A stretch of DNA of 37,889 nucleotides from Caballeronia sp. GTDB taxonomy: Bacteria > Pseudomonadota > Gammaproteobacteria > Burkholderiales > Burkholderiaceae. Each line of letters begins with the position of its first letter. The first letter of the stretch is position 1. Location of the stretch: contig NZ_JAQGMM010000561.1 in NCBI RefSeq assembly GCF_028292365.1, positions 1 through 37,889 of the forward strand. Direction: 5' to 3'. Made by a program: the position numbers and the translations under genes. This document shows, piece by piece, positions 8,514-17,293 of the stretch. The notes under the pieces were generated by a model. The model did not search any database and was not told the origin of the DNA. It worked only from the letters and a program-made list of their open reading frames with translations.

Positions 8514-8810
8514 ATGCCGAGTCCAGACCTGGATATTCGAATAGAGACGTATTACGTGCACGTAAAGGGGTTGGTGCAAGGGGTGGGATTCCGTCATGCG
8601 ACAGTGCGCCGGGCGCATGCGCTGGGTGTTCGCGGCTGGGTGGCCAACCTGGAGGACGGATCGGTTGAAGCCATGATCCAGGGACCGGCGAATCAAGTCG
8701 ACCTGATGCTCGAATGGCTGCGCAGAGGGCCGCCGCATGCGCGCGTCACGGATCTGGTCAGTGAGGAGCGGTATATCGAGAAGCGGTTTGAGCGGTTTGA
8801 GCAGCACTGA
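8514..8810 (+). CDS. acyP: Acylphosphatase
   Basis: A 98-residue acylphosphatase that hydrolyses carboxyl-phosphate bonds such as those of acetyl or carbamoyl phosphate. The signature VKGLVQGVGFRHATVRRA carries the catalytic Arg27, and GWVANLEDGSVEAMIQG carries Asn45, the two essential residues. Length and layout match the usual 90-100-residue bacterial enzyme, with a slightly longer N-terminus. The ATG is preceded by GGGAGAAG with 5 nt spacing. It is separated from the upstream kinase by 172 bp that contain no obvious gene, so it is probably transcribed alone. The C-terminus ends in a short KRFERFEQH tail. Function is confident; physiological substrate is unknown. Confidence 0.93.
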   Translation: MPSPDLDIRIETYYVHVKGLVQGVGFRHATVRRAHALGVRGWVANLEDGSVEAMIQGPANQVDLMLEWLRRGPPHARVTDLVSEERYIEKRFERFEQH

Positions 8811-9009
8811 AAGGGTGAGCGACGCATGCCGGCGGCAAATGCGTCGCACGGTGCGATGGACTCAATCGCCTTGGCAGCGTGCTTTCGCCGCTTGCTTACT
8901 AATGAGTCGCTTACCCAATCGGAATCCACCGGGCGATTGGCCGTCCATTGTGACAAACCTCAGCTCGCGCTTGAATCGAATCGTCGAGGCAAAACGTCGG
9001 ATTAAAAAC

Positions 9010-9050
9010 GGCAGCGCCACGGGGATTCAAACAACCCCCGGGGCGCTGCC
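9010..9050 (-). terminator. Rho-independent terminator of egtD
   Basis: GGCAGCGCC at 9010-9018 pairs perfectly with GGCGCTGCC at 9042-9050, and the stem can extend with GGGG/CCCC inside. Read on the minus strand the hairpin is followed by GTTTTTAAT, the expected U-tract, about 40 nt beyond the egtD stop. The plus-strand side lacks a T-run, so it serves the minus-strand gene. Confidence 0.8.
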
Positions 9051-9091
9051 TTCAATTCCCGCCGCACATCCATCACGAGTAATGAATCTCG

Positions 9092-10072
9092 TTACCTTGC
9101 CACCAGCAAGCTCTCGGCAAATCCCCATTCGTCGTCCAGCCACTGCTTCGTAAATTCGAATCCCGCATCCGCAGCCAATGGCCCCACCTCCCCGGGGAGA
9201 TACTTATGGCTGCTCTCGGTCCAGATCGTCTCACCCTGAAGGAATTCCACGGTCAATCCCGCCGCGCGAATAGTTGCCCTCACCGGACGCTTCGCACGCA
9301 AATGCATTTCCACGCTGCGAGCGTCGGGATTGAAGCGCGCAAGATGCTCGAACGCGTCCAGCGGAATGTCCGCATCCAGTTCGCGATTGATCCGCGCAAG
9401 CAGATTCAGGTTAAACGCAGCCGTTACGCCAATTGGATCGTCATATGCCGGAATCAGCACATCGAGCGGCTTGAGCAAATCCATCCCGAGCAACAACGAA
9501 TCGCCCGGTTTGAGCATGCCGCGAATCGATTTCAAAAACCGCGTGGCTGCCAGCCGCGCAAAATTTCCGATCGTGCTGCCGAGAAACAGCACGAGTAACA
9601 CTTCGCCGTCCTTCCGGTTGGCACTGACTTCCGCCAGCCCCGCCAGATAATCGCGCTCGTAGCCCACGATTGAAATCCGTTCGATATCGCCCAACTCCCG
9701 CCGGCACAATTGCAACGCGGTAGGCGAAATTTCGATTGGACAGTATTCGGTCGGCCGCTTCTTGCACAGCGCCTCCAGGATTCGCCGCGTCTTCCGGCCG
9801 CTGCCGCTGCCGAGCTCAGCAACGGTCACATTGCGCGGCAACGCGGCCACGATATCGGCGGCATGCGCGTTCAATACGCGCTCTTCAGCACGCGTCACGC
9901 CGTATTCCGGCAACGCGGTGATGACTTCGAACAAGGCGGAGCCAACCTCGTCATACAAATACATCGATGGCAATTCTTTTTGCGGCGCGTGCGTGAGGCC
10001 TTCGTGGACGGCTGCGGCAAACGGGGAGGAAAAGCGTGGCGATTGAACGGCCTGCGTCGTGGCTTGAGGCAT
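9092..10072 (-). CDS. egtD: L-histidine N-alpha-methyltransferase EgtD
   Basis: A 326-residue AdoMet methyltransferase of the EgtD (DUF2260) family, which trimethylates histidine to hercynine, the first step of ergothioneine synthesis. Visible signatures are YLYDEVGSALFEVITALPEYGVTRAE near residues 38-63, the AdoMet loop VAELGSGSGRKT (about 83-94), FLGSTIGNF (about 163-171) and the C-terminal WTESSHKY block. The family usually has LPEYY or LPEYG at the histidine-binding tyrosine; here it is LPEYG. The next ergothioneine enzyme, EgtB, normally close by, is not in this window, and neighbouring genes are unrelated kinases. The gene therefore stands alone here, with its own terminator. EgtD function is likely, but hercynine could feed a distant egtB or another fate. 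Confidence 0.88.
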   Translation of the reverse strand: MPQATTQAVQSPRFSSPFAAAVHEGLTHAPQKELPSMYLYDEVGSALFEVITALPEYGVTRAEERVLNAHAADIVAALPRNVTVAELGSGSGRKTRRILEALCKKRPTEYCPIEISPTALQLCRRELGDIERISIVGYERDYLAGLAEVSANRKDGEVLLVLFLGSTIGNFARLAATRFLKSIRGMLKPGDSLLLGMDLLKPLDVLIPAYDDPIGVTAAFNLNLLARINRELDADIPLDAFEHLARFNPDARSVEMHLRAKRPVRATIRAAGLTVEFLQGETIWTESSHKYLPGEVGPLAADAGFEFTKQWLDDEWGFAESLLVAR

Positions 10073-10660
10073 GAGGCGTCTCCATCTTGCCGTGGCGCAG
10101 CGCGCCCGGCGGGTTATCCATGACGAGAATTACGCGCGTCGAAAAACACTTGACGAGAATGGGTCGATCTGCGATCCGGCGTGACGGCCGTGACAGGCGC
10201 CGCGCAACCGGGGAGCGAAGTCTTTGGGTGAGCAAGAAGCGCGCACGGCGACTCCATTTCCTGATTCAAGGACGTGCATTGTCACGGTGGTCGTGATGTT
10301 TGAACGGCCCGACCCCCGTCCTTTCATGCCCTGTCCGGCCAGCAAATTTCGCGTGGTAATGGACTGTACCGGTGTCTTCGATATCACGCTGAACCCATCC
10401 GGGAACAGGCTAGTACGCAATAGCTACGCAATAACTACCCGTCGCCGGGTTGCTTTTTACACGCTTCGTGTGAACGCCGCGGGGCAGTGCCCGCATGAAG
10501 CGGGCGCTGCATAAGCCTCAGCCGTGCGTGCAGTCCAGTGTGGCCCCATTCTCCCGCACTGGCGCAATGCTTGCTTTCTATTCCCGATCACGTCGCAGCG
10601 CATCGACTTGAAAAAACGCCTCGCGCTGTCCTCGCCGTTCTCTCTCCAGTGCCCGGATTC
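10073..10660. other. Long divergent intergenic region, no supported gene
   Basis: This 588-bp stretch separates egtD (minus) from the hybrid kinase (plus). Short open frames exist on both strands, but none has a Shine-Dalgarno site or recognisable protein character. A short direct repeat TACGCAATA occurs twice around 10412-10436. Promoters for both genes must lie here, but I could not read one with confidence. Confidence 0.4.
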
Positions 10661-12940
10661 ATGACCGACTCAGCTAGTCCCGATCCCGTGATCGCACGTC
10701 TCGACGACACGGGTGCGTACAGTATTCCGGCGCCGGTCCAGCAGCCCGACCCAGTGGCACCTGCCGACAAGCCGTTCGGTTTTCATGGCGCCATACCGGC
10801 CGCTCCCGAGCCGGAAAGCGTGCCAGCTACTGATGGTCAGTCCGACGACAAACCAGCCTTTACGCTCGATTCCGGCGGTTTTTTCCTCAGTGTGCTGAAC
10901 GGCAGCACGGATTGCATCAAGATCCTGCGGGTCGACGGTACGCTCGAATTCATGAATGCCAACGGCATCTGCCTGATGGAAATCGATGACTTCGCGCCGC
11001 TCAAGGGCGAGTCGTGGGCGTCGCTGTGGCCCGAAGAATCGCGGCCTCTGCTGATCGAAGCGATGGATAGCGCCCGGCAAGGCCGTCATTCGCGCTTCGA
11101 AGCGCTTTGCCCGACTGCGAAAGGCACGCCGAAATACTGGGACATCTCGGTGTCGCCGGTGACTGGACCGGGCGGAGTGGAATGGTTGGTGTCGATTTCC
11201 CGCGATATCACCGAGCGCGTGCTCGGCGTACGTTCGCTCGATGCCGCGCTGCAAGAGCAAAAGCGTTTGAGCGAGGCATTGGAGACGCATCGGGAGACGC
11301 TGGAGGAGCGGATTGAAGAGGCGTCCAGGGCGTTGCGAGCGATTGAGGCGGAGCAGCGCGAAACGGCGGCTGCGCTGGCGCAATCGCAGAAAATGGAAGC
11401 CGTCGGCAAGCTCACCGGTGGTGTAGCTCACGATTTCAACAATGTGCTGCAGGTGATTGGCGGAAACCTGCAACTCGCCGTGCAGGAATCGAACGGCAAC
11501 GAAGCCCTGACGCGGCGCCTCACCTGCGCACATGAAGCGGTCGAGCGCGGCGCGAAGCTCGCGTCGCAATTACTGGCGTTCGCGCGCCGGCAACCGCTTG
11601 AACCGGTGGCGCTCGATATTTCGCGGCTGCTGCGCAGTTCCGACGACATGCTGCGCCGCGCGCTCGGCGAAACCATCGAGCTGGAAACGGTGGTGTCGGG
11701 CGGGCTTTGGAACACGCTTGCCGACCCGAATCATTTGCAGAACGTGATCGTGAACCTGGCGATCAACGCACGTGATGCGATGGACGGCTCGGGCCGCCTG
11801 ACCATAGAGGCGGGCAACGCGATGCTCGACGACGAGTACACGCGCCATCACGACGATCTGGCGAGCGGCCAGTACGTCATGGTTGCCGTCTCCGACACGG
11901 GTTGCGGCATGACGCCGGAAACTCTCGCGCGCGCTTTCGAGCCTTTCTATACGACCAAGCCCGAAGGCCGCGGCACGGGCCTGGGCCTGAGCATGGCGTA
12001 CGGTTTCATGAAGCAGACCGGTGGCCATATCAAGCTCTATAGCGAGCCGGGCCACGGTACGACGGTCAAGCTTTATCTGCCGCGATCGATGGAAGATGAG
12101 GCCGTGCGCGTGGAAGCCGCGAACGATCCGGTCACGGGCGGCACGGAAACGATCCTGGTGGTCGAGGACGACGCGAACGTTCGCGCGACCGCCGTGGACA
12201 TGCTGACCCAGCTGGGTTACCAGGTGCTGAAAGCCGTGGATGCCCAGAGCGCGCTGAGTGTGCTCGAGAGTGGCGTGCACGTCGATTTGCTGTTCAGCGA
12301 TGTCGTGATGCCGGGACCCATGCGCAGCGTCGAACTGGCTCGGCGCGCGAAGGACATGCTGCCGGCGCTGGAGGTGCTGTTTACGTCGGGATATACCGAA
12401 AACGCGATCGTGCACGGTGGCCGGCTTGATCCGGGCGTGGCGTTGATCAGCAAGCCGTATCGGCGGGATGCGCTCGCCCGCAAGGTGCGCTGGATGTTCC
12501 GCACACGGGTGTATGAGGCACCCGATATGCCGGACGCGCCGGACCCAGCGCTTCAGCCTCAGCCTCAGTCCCAGCCTCAGCCTCAGCCGCTGCGCGTCCT
12601 GATCGTAGAGGACGACGCCAACACCCGCGAAGCGACGCGCGAGCTGCTCGAGTTGCTCGACGCGAAAGTGCTGGCGGTGGACAGTGCGCAGGCCGCGCTA
12701 GACGTGATCGCGCAGCAATTATTCGATGTCCTGCTCACCGATGTCCGCATGCCCGGCATGTCGGGCCTTGACCTCGCGCGCGCGATGAAGCGCGTGCAGC
12801 CGCGCGTGCGTGTGGTGCTGGCATCGGGTTACGGCACGAGTCTTTTGGCTGAGCTTGGCGATGAGTTGAGCGGCGCGACACTACTGCCGAAGCCATTCAA
12901 CTTCGATGAACTCGAACAGGCGGTGTTCAGGAAGCCATGA
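10661..12940 (+). CDS. Soluble hybrid histidine kinase: PAS, HisKA-HATPase, two receivers
   Basis: 759 residues from the ATG at 10661. A disordered Pro/Asp-rich N-terminus (1-75) precedes a PAS-like sensor (about 80-190, FFLSVLNGSTDCIKILRVDG to WLVSISRDITER). A coiled coil (about 195-240) leads to HisKA with His257 in GGVAHDFNN, then HATPase_c (about 365-480, GRGTGLGLSMAYGF). Two receivers follow, with Asp547 (FSDVVMPG) and Asp694 (LTDVRMPG), joined by a Pro/Gln repeat linker. No membrane segment is visible, so the sensor is cytoplasmic. The GGVAHDFNN H-box is typical of blue-light/PAS hybrid kinases of the NtrB-like HisKA group, but no LOV cysteine motif is seen. A GTG at 10538 would add 41 residues of non-protein-like sequence; I prefer 10661. 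The 3' end overlaps the convergent kinase gene by 14 bp. Confidence 0.88.
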   Translation: MTDSASPDPVIARLDDTGAYSIPAPVQQPDPVAPADKPFGFHGAIPAAPEPESVPATDGQSDDKPAFTLDSGGFFLSVLNGSTDCIKILRVDGTLEFMNANGICLMEIDDFAPLKGESWASLWPEESRPLLIEAMDSARQGRHSRFEALCPTAKGTPKYWDISVSPVTGPGGVEWLVSISRDITERVLGVRSLDAALQEQKRLSEALETHRETLEERIEEASRALRAIEAEQRETAAALAQSQKMEAVGKLTGGVAHDFNNVLQVIGGNLQLAVQESNGNEALTRRLTCAHEAVERGAKLASQLLAFARRQPLEPVALDISRLLRSSDDMLRRALGETIELETVVSGGLWNTLADPNHLQNVIVNLAINARDAMDGSGRLTIEAGNAMLDDEYTRHHDDLASGQYVMVAVSDTGCGMTPETLARAFEPFYTTKPEGRGTGLGLSMAYGFMKQTGGHIKLYSEPGHGTTVKLYLPRSMEDEAVRVEAANDPVTGGTETILVVEDDANVRATAVDMLTQLGYQVLKAVDAQSALSVLESGVHVDLLFSDVVMPGPMRSVELARRAKDMLPALEVLFTSGYTENAIVHGGRLDPGVALISKPYRRDALARKVRWMFRTRVYEAPDMPDAPDPALQPQPQSQPQPQPLRVLIVEDDANTREATRELLELLDAKVLAVDSAQAALDVIAQQLFDVLLTDVRMPGMSGLDLARAMKRVQPRVRVVLASGYGTSLLAELGDELSGATLLPKPFNFDELEQAVFRKP
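12552..12589 (+). repeat. CCTCAG hexamer repeat encoding a Pro-Gln linker
   Basis: The stretch is made of near-perfect repeats of CAGCCT with one TCC interruption, encoding a run of Gln-Pro pairs between the two receivers of the hybrid kinase. In-frame hexamer slippage would change linker length by two residues per step without breaking the gene. Confidence 0.7.
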
Positions 12941-14372
12941 CGGCTTCGGGCACGCTCGCGGTGTGTAAAGCCGCGCCGCAACCCGCGCGGACAGGTTCGG
13001 CCATCGGAATGACAATCCGCACGCTGAGGCCGCCGTCTGCAGCGTTGCCGATATCGCAGCGGCCGCCGAGTTCCTGCGCGAGGCGTCCTACGATGGCGAG
13101 TCCCAGTCCGCAATGACCATCGCCCGCGCGTGCCGGATCGAGGCGGACAAACGGCTTGCGGGCATCGTCCAGACGCTCGGGCGGGATACCATCGCCGTAG
13201 TCACGCACCGTGATGAACCACTCGTCATTGCGCTTGCCCGTAGTGATGTCGACGGGCGGAGCGCCGTGTTCCAGCGCGTTATCGACCAGATTGGTCACGA
13301 GCCTATCCAGCAAGGTACGCGGCAACTGAAACGCATTGCCGGCGCCTAGGTCGAGGCGGAACAGCGGGGTGTCTCCGGCTTCGTCTTGCGCAAACTGCTC
13401 CGCAAGAAAATCGTCGACGTTGATAGCCGGTCCGCTCGTCGGTACGTTGGCGGCAAACTCCAGGAACTGCTGCACGATTCGCGTCAAGGAGTCGATGTCG
13501 CCAATGAAATGTGCGCGCTCGGCGTCGTCCTGCACCAGCACGCTCGCCCGCAATTTCAGGCGCGTGAGCGGCGCTTTCAGGTCGTGTGCGATGCCGGCGA
13601 GCATGACGGCTTTCTCATCGTCGGCGTCGTTGATCCGCCGCATCATCTGGTTGAATGCGCGGATCAGGTCGCGCAGCTCACGCGGTCCACGCTCGTCTAC
13701 CGGGACCGGCCGCTCGCCCGCGCCGAACTGACGCGCGCCTTGCGCCACGCGCGACAACGGCCGCTGCAATTGCCACGCCGCGACCAGCGAAAGGATCACG
13801 GCGGCCAGCAACATTCCCACCGATTCAATCATGATGGGCGGCGCGGGCGGCAAGTCGACCGGCGTCACGATCCAGTTCGGACTGTTCGGATAACGCACCC
13901 AGAGACGCTGCGCGTGTTTGGGGCCATCGACGGCGAGTCGCGTCCCCGGCGGCAACACGTTCCGCAATTCACGCAACAAATGCACGACGGGACCGTTGTC
14001 GGGCTCGCGCAACGTGATGCCTTCCGGCAGGTTCGAGGACAACACCAGTTGCACGCTTAACGCGGGCGCGAGCCGCACGCCCTGGCGCGCGTCGTCATTG
14101 GCTGCGGCGAGTACCAGCATCAGGCCACGTGCATAACCTTCCGCGTCGTGATGCGGGCGCTGCACGGTGAGCACCGCGAACCAGCAGGCCTGCACGGCAA
14201 ACAGCACGACCAGCGAAATGAGCGCCATGCGCCCGAACAGCGTGTTGAACGGATTGCCACGACCTGACCGGTTGCGGCTCCAGACGCGAGCCGCCCCGGC
14301 ACGACCTGAGCCAATGCGGACGCGTTGGTTGCTGCGCGACTCGTGACCCCGCGCCGTGCCGAAGAGTCTCAT
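12927..14372 (-). CDS. EnvZ-type membrane sensor histidine kinase
   Basis: 481 residues. A basic cytoplasmic N-terminus is followed by TM1 (about 49-70), a periplasmic loop of about 110 residues, TM2 (about 183-201), and HAMP (about 202-255). HisKA carries His263 in GIAHDLKAPLTRLK, and HATPase_c has Asn365 (NLVDNALEHG) and a G box (CGLGLAIVGRLAQELGG). Architecture and the H-box match EnvZ-like partners of OmpR. Its ATG overlaps the stop of the upstream response regulator as ATGA, so the two are translationally coupled and are a cognate pair. The small periplasmic domain senses an unknown signal. Its 3' end overlaps the convergent hybrid kinase by 14 bp, so the two transcripts must be antisense at their ends. 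Confidence 0.92.
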   Translation of the reverse strand: MRLFGTARGHESRSNQRVRIGSGRAGAARVWSRNRSGRGNPFNTLFGRMALISLVVLFAVQACWFAVLTVQRPHHDAEGYARGLMLVLAAANDDARQGVRLAPALSVQLVLSSNLPEGITLREPDNGPVVHLLRELRNVLPPGTRLAVDGPKHAQRLWVRYPNSPNWIVTPVDLPPAPPIMIESVGMLLAAVILSLVAAWQLQRPLSRVAQGARQFGAGERPVPVDERGPRELRDLIRAFNQMMRRINDADDEKAVMLAGIAHDLKAPLTRLKLRASVLVQDDAERAHFIGDIDSLTRIVQQFLEFAANVPTSGPAINVDDFLAEQFAQDEAGDTPLFRLDLGAGNAFQLPRTLLDRLVTNLVDNALEHGAPPVDITTGKRNDEWFITVRDYGDGIPPERLDDARKPFVRLDPARAGDGHCGLGLAIVGRLAQELGGRCDIGNAADGGLSVRIVIPMAEPVRAGCGAALHTASVPEAVMAS

Positions 14373-15154
14373 ACCGTTGACGCGCGATCAGGCGTGGAGG
14401 GTGCCGGCATGGCCGGCGCCGATTGCTCCGCCGAGTTCGTGTTGCGCGCGCCGTCGGGATCGGGAATAAACACATAACCCTGGCCGCGCACCGTCTGCAC
14501 ATGACGCGGGCTGGCAGGATCTTCCTCAATAATCCTGCGCAAGCGCCAGATTGGCACGTCGAGGCTGCGGTCGCTGAAGGTGCTGTCGTCGCGATGCACG
14601 AGATCGTGGATCAGCACTCGAGACAACACTTTGTACGGATGCCGTACGAGCACCTTGAGCAACGCGAATTCGCTGTCGCGCAGCGGAATGCGCTCGTTGT
14701 CGCTCACCAGCGCACGCGTGACGAAGTCCAGCTCGAAGCGGCCGAAACGTTCGCTCGCACGGGCTTCCGGCCGCCCCGTTGATGCGGGCGCGCGCCGCCG
14801 CAATACCGTGTCTATGCGGGCGAGCAGTTCGCGCGGATCGAAGGGTTTGGAGAGGTAATCGTCCGCGCCGAGTTCCAGCCCTTCCACCTTGTCCGTCACG
14901 CTGTCGCGCGCGGTGACGAAGATCACAGGGATGTCGTCACCGGCGGCACGCACCTGGCGAAGCGCAGCGATGCCGTCCATGTTCGGCATCATGATGTCGA
15001 GCACCACGATGGACGGACGTGCATATTCCAGCCGCCGGCGCAGGTCGGTGCCATCGTGGAGGACGGAAACGTCGAGTCCGCGCGCTTTCAGGAAGCGGCT
15101 GAGGAGGTCGCATACCGCGAGGTCGTCGTCGACGATCAATACAGAGGTAGTCAT
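14369..15154 (-). CDS. OmpR-family response regulator (cognate of the downstream EnvZ-type kinase)
   Basis: 261 residues. The receiver (1-125) has Asp10/Asp11, phospho-acceptor Asp53 (VLDIMMPNMDG), Thr81 and Lys103 (SKPFDPREL). A winged-helix DNA-binding domain (about 140-240) ends with the canonical HVQTVRGQGYVFIP. A short disordered Ala/Pro/Ser tail follows. It phosphorelays with the kinase encoded immediately after it (ATGA overlap). It is divergent from a close paralogue at 15393, and the 238-bp region between them contains a candidate OmpR-type direct repeat. OmpR, CreB or another subgroup cannot be told apart from sequence alone; osmotic or envelope roles would be guesses. Confidence 0.92.
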   Translation of the reverse strand: MTTSVLIVDDDLAVCDLLSRFLKARGLDVSVLHDGTDLRRRLEYARPSIVVLDIMMPNMDGIAALRQVRAAGDDIPVIFVTARDSVTDKVEGLELGADDYLSKPFDPRELLARIDTVLRRRAPASTGRPEARASERFGRFELDFVTRALVSDNERIPLRDSEFALLKVLVRHPYKVLSRVLIHDLVHRDDSTFSDRSLDVPIWRLRRIIEEDPASPRHVQTVRGQGYVFIPDPDGARNTNSAEQSAPAMPAPSTPDRASTV

Positions 15155-15209
15155 GGTGAAATTTTAGCTGGCATCGTAAAACTACGGTTTTTCATCTACT
15201 CAAAGATGG

Positions 15210-15224
15210 TTACCGATTCTTACC
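15210..15224. promoter_or_regulatory. Candidate OmpR-type operator (10-bp-spaced direct repeat)
   Basis: TTACC at 15210-15214 is repeated at 15220-15224, exactly one helical turn apart, in the region between the two divergent OmpR-type regulators. OmpR-family dimers bind tandem half-sites spaced 10-11 bp. It lies 56 bp upstream of the 15154 start, a sensible place for autoregulation. Confidence 0.35.
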
Positions 15225-15392
15225 CGAAACTGCCGCAAAAATGACCGGGCAAAGCGGCTTGAAGAGCCCGCATGCGTTGACCCGGGCGGCTAAGCGCGTT
15301 GATCAGATGATTTGATCACTCGCTTGCCGTGCAATTCGATGAAAGAAGCGGAAAGGAATCGGTGTCGCGAAAAGGCGCTTTGGCGTCTTAGA

Positions 15393-16151
15393 ATGAATCG
15401 CATGACCCATCATGTCCTTCTCGTCGACGACGACCCCGTAGTGCGCGACCTCGTTCGCGAATATCTGCAAGGCAACGGCCTGGCAGTCTCGGTGCTGCAC
15501 GACGGTACAGGCCTTAAACGTCGTCTTGACGTCGAGCGGCCATCCATTGTTGTGCTCGACGTGATGATGCCCGAGCAGGATGGCATCAGTGCGTTGCGCG
15601 AACTGCGTGCGGCCGGGGACGACATCCCGGTGATTTTCCTGACAGCGCGTTCGGATGTAATCGATCGCGTGATTGGCCTGGAACTGGGTGCCGACGATTA
15701 CCTGGCCAAACCCTTCGATCCACGCGAATTGCTTGCGCGCATCCGCACGGTATTGAGACGTCGCGATGCGGCGTCGCCTGGTGCGCCGGAGGACCGGCCA
15801 CCTTACCGCTTTGGGCCCTACGAAGTCGATTTCGCCGCTCGCGAGCTGCGTCACAACGGTGAACGTGTGCCATTGCGTTCCGGCGAATTCGCGACGCTGA
15901 AGATCTTCGTGAAAAACGAGATGGTCGTGCTCACGCGCGCGCAGTTGAACGAGAAGCTGCGCGGTCAGGCGGGAACATATAGGGATCGCAGCCTGGACGT
16001 GTCCATATGGAGGCTGAGGCGCTTGCTGGAAGCCGATCCATCTGACCCGCGCTATGTCCAGACGGTCTGGGGACAGGGCTACATCTTCGTGCCACACGGC
16101 GAGACCGGCGCGGTGGAACGTGCTCTCCGCCGGGCATCGACCGAAGCGTGA
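15393..16151 (+). CDS. Orphan OmpR-family response regulator, divergent paralogue of its neighbour
   Basis: 252 residues from the ATG at 15393 (an ATG at 15402 is equally possible; an upstream ATG at 15312 would add non-conserved sequence). The receiver has Asp56 (VLDVMMPEQDG) and a KPFDPREL lysine. The winged helix ends in YVQTVWGQGYIFVP. It shares long stretches with the divergent regulator at 14369 (RAAGDDIPVIF, GLELGADDYL, KPFDPRELLARI), so the two are duplicates. No kinase follows it. The winged-helix arginine of TVRG is Trp here, and the segment before the recognition helix (KIFVKNEMVVLTRAQL) has drifted from the usual pattern, so DNA specificity may differ. It may be driven by the neighbour's kinase (inference). 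Confidence 0.87.
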   Translation: MNRMTHHVLLVDDDPVVRDLVREYLQGNGLAVSVLHDGTGLKRRLDVERPSIVVLDVMMPEQDGISALRELRAAGDDIPVIFLTARSDVIDRVIGLELGADDYLAKPFDPRELLARIRTVLRRRDAASPGAPEDRPPYRFGPYEVDFAARELRHNGERVPLRSGEFATLKIFVKNEMVVLTRAQLNEKLRGQAGTYRDRSLDVSIWRLRRLLEADPSDPRYVQTVWGQGYIFVPHGETGAVERALRRASTEA

Positions 16152-16305
16152 TGGACGCGCGGATTTTCCGAGATCTTTGCGGGTAGCAAACGGCAAGTGA
16201 AGATGTATCCGCTGAAATGATCCGTTACCAACTGCATCAGTTATTTCTTCTGTACCCGCATAAGATCAGTTCCATAGTCCCGACCACGGGATCTGGAGAA
16301 CTCAA

Positions 16306-16650
16306 ATGAAACGCGTAGCAGCAGTGTTGGTGTTGGCCGGAAGTCTTGCCGTGTCAGGTCAGGCATCCGCACACGGGGGTGGCGGGAACGGTGGCGCGGT
16401 TGTTGGCGCACTGCTGGGCGGCGCGGTGATTGGTGCGCTGGTGGGATCCGCCGTGGCTCAGCCGACGTACGCGCAGCCTGTCTACGCGCAGCCGGTGTAT
16501 CAGCCGGTCTACGCGCAACCTGTTTATGCAGAGCCGGTCTACGCCCAGCCGGGCCCGCCGCCGGGATACTGCTTCGACAACTATCGCCGTGCTTATGTAC
16601 CGTGCGGCCCGCAACCGCAGGCAGGTTATTACCAGCAACAAGGCTGGTAA
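16306..16650 (+). CDS. Exported PXPV-repeat protein
   Basis: 114 residues. A signal peptide (about 1-23, cleavage after GQASA) is followed by a Gly-rich hydrophobic segment (GGAVVGALLGGAVIGALVGSAVA) and then a run of YAQPVYAQPVYQPVY-type repeats matching the PXPV repeat family seen in Burkholderia. A short Cys-containing end (CFDNYRRAYVPCG) follows. The repeats suggest an extended, possibly cell-wall or outer-membrane-associated protein, and the glycine-zipper-like segment could insert in membrane. The ATG has GGAGAA upstream at good spacing. A strong terminator follows the stop, so it is monocistronic. Function is unknown in the family. Confidence 0.85.
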   Translation: MKRVAAVLVLAGSLAVSGQASAHGGGGNGGAVVGALLGGAVIGALVGSAVAQPTYAQPVYAQPVYQPVYAQPVYAEPVYAQPGPPPGYCFDNYRRAYVPCGPQPQAGYYQQQGW

Positions 16651-16672
16651 GACCGAACTACCTCGCAATGAC

Positions 16673-16700
16673 AAAACCGGGCTGACAAGCCCGGTTTTTT
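16673..16700. terminator. Strong Rho-independent terminator after the PXPV-repeat gene
   Basis: AAAACCGGGCT at 16673-16683 pairs with AGCCCGGTTTT at 16688-16698 around a 4-nt loop and is followed by a T-run and TATTTT. The A-run before the stem means it could work on both strands. Confidence 0.9.
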
Positions 16701-16925
16701 ATTTTGCGGGATCAGAATCGATCGGCGTGATGAGCAAAAGCTGGTCAAAAGCTAGGCCAAGGTCACAAGTACTGCTGGCACGCGATCCTCGAAACGCCCG
16801 TCAGGAAAGCGTTACCGCCTATCGAACAGCCGCTTGTGCGGCATGCCCCTTGCACTAGCTTGAGAGCGAGCGTTGCGACAAAAGTCCTGCGCAACGCACT
16901 CAACGGTATTTCCAAGGAGGCTGGA

Positions 16926-17288
16926 ATGAAACACATATCCAAGAAGATTTTGGTATCTGCGCTGGTACTGGGTCTGTCGGGCGGTGCGGGCAGTGTTTAC
17001 GCGCAGGCCGGCGGGGGAGGCGGTGCGGGTGGTGGATCAGGAGGCGGTTCAGCGGGCGGGGGATCGGCTGGCGGTGCGGGCGTGGGAGGCGGCGGTGGAA
17101 TGGGCGGAGCCAATGCTGGCGGCTCCAACGGGGCAGGAATGAGCAGTGCGCCCGGGGGCAATGCAGTGGGTGGCGGGATGGGAACAGGCACAGGTGCCAC
17201 GCCTAACATGAAGAGCAATGGTTCCAGCGCAAATAGCAACTCGACGACATCGCCAAATGGTAGTGGGACAATGTCGAAGCCGCAGTAA
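16926..17288 (+). CDS. Small exported glycine-rich protein
   Basis: 120 residues starting at 16926, chosen because a full AAGGAGG Shine-Dalgarno lies 5-6 nt upstream and the protein then begins with a clean signal peptide (MKHISKKILVSALVLGLSGG to SVYAQ, cleavage about residue 27). The rest is low complexity: Gly/Ser/Ala repeats followed by a Asn/Ser/Thr-rich tail ending NGSGTMSKPQ. No cysteines or catalytic motifs are visible. Such glycine-rich exported proteins are frequent in Burkholderia and of unknown role; surface or matrix function is a guess. It ends 5 bp before the putative TTG start of the next kinase gene, so the two may be cotranscribed. Confidence 0.75.
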   Translation: MKHISKKILVSALVLGLSGGAGSVYAQAGGGGGAGGGSGGGSAGGGSAGGAGVGGGGGMGGANAGGSNGAGMSSAPGGNAVGGGMGTGTGATPNMKSNGSSANSNSTTSPNGSGTMSKPQ

Positions 17289-17293
17289 AGGGG

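Noticed and set aside
10298..10514. Possible 72-codon gene upstream of the PAS hybrid kinase
   Set aside because: Weak start signal and no protein character; left as intergenic.
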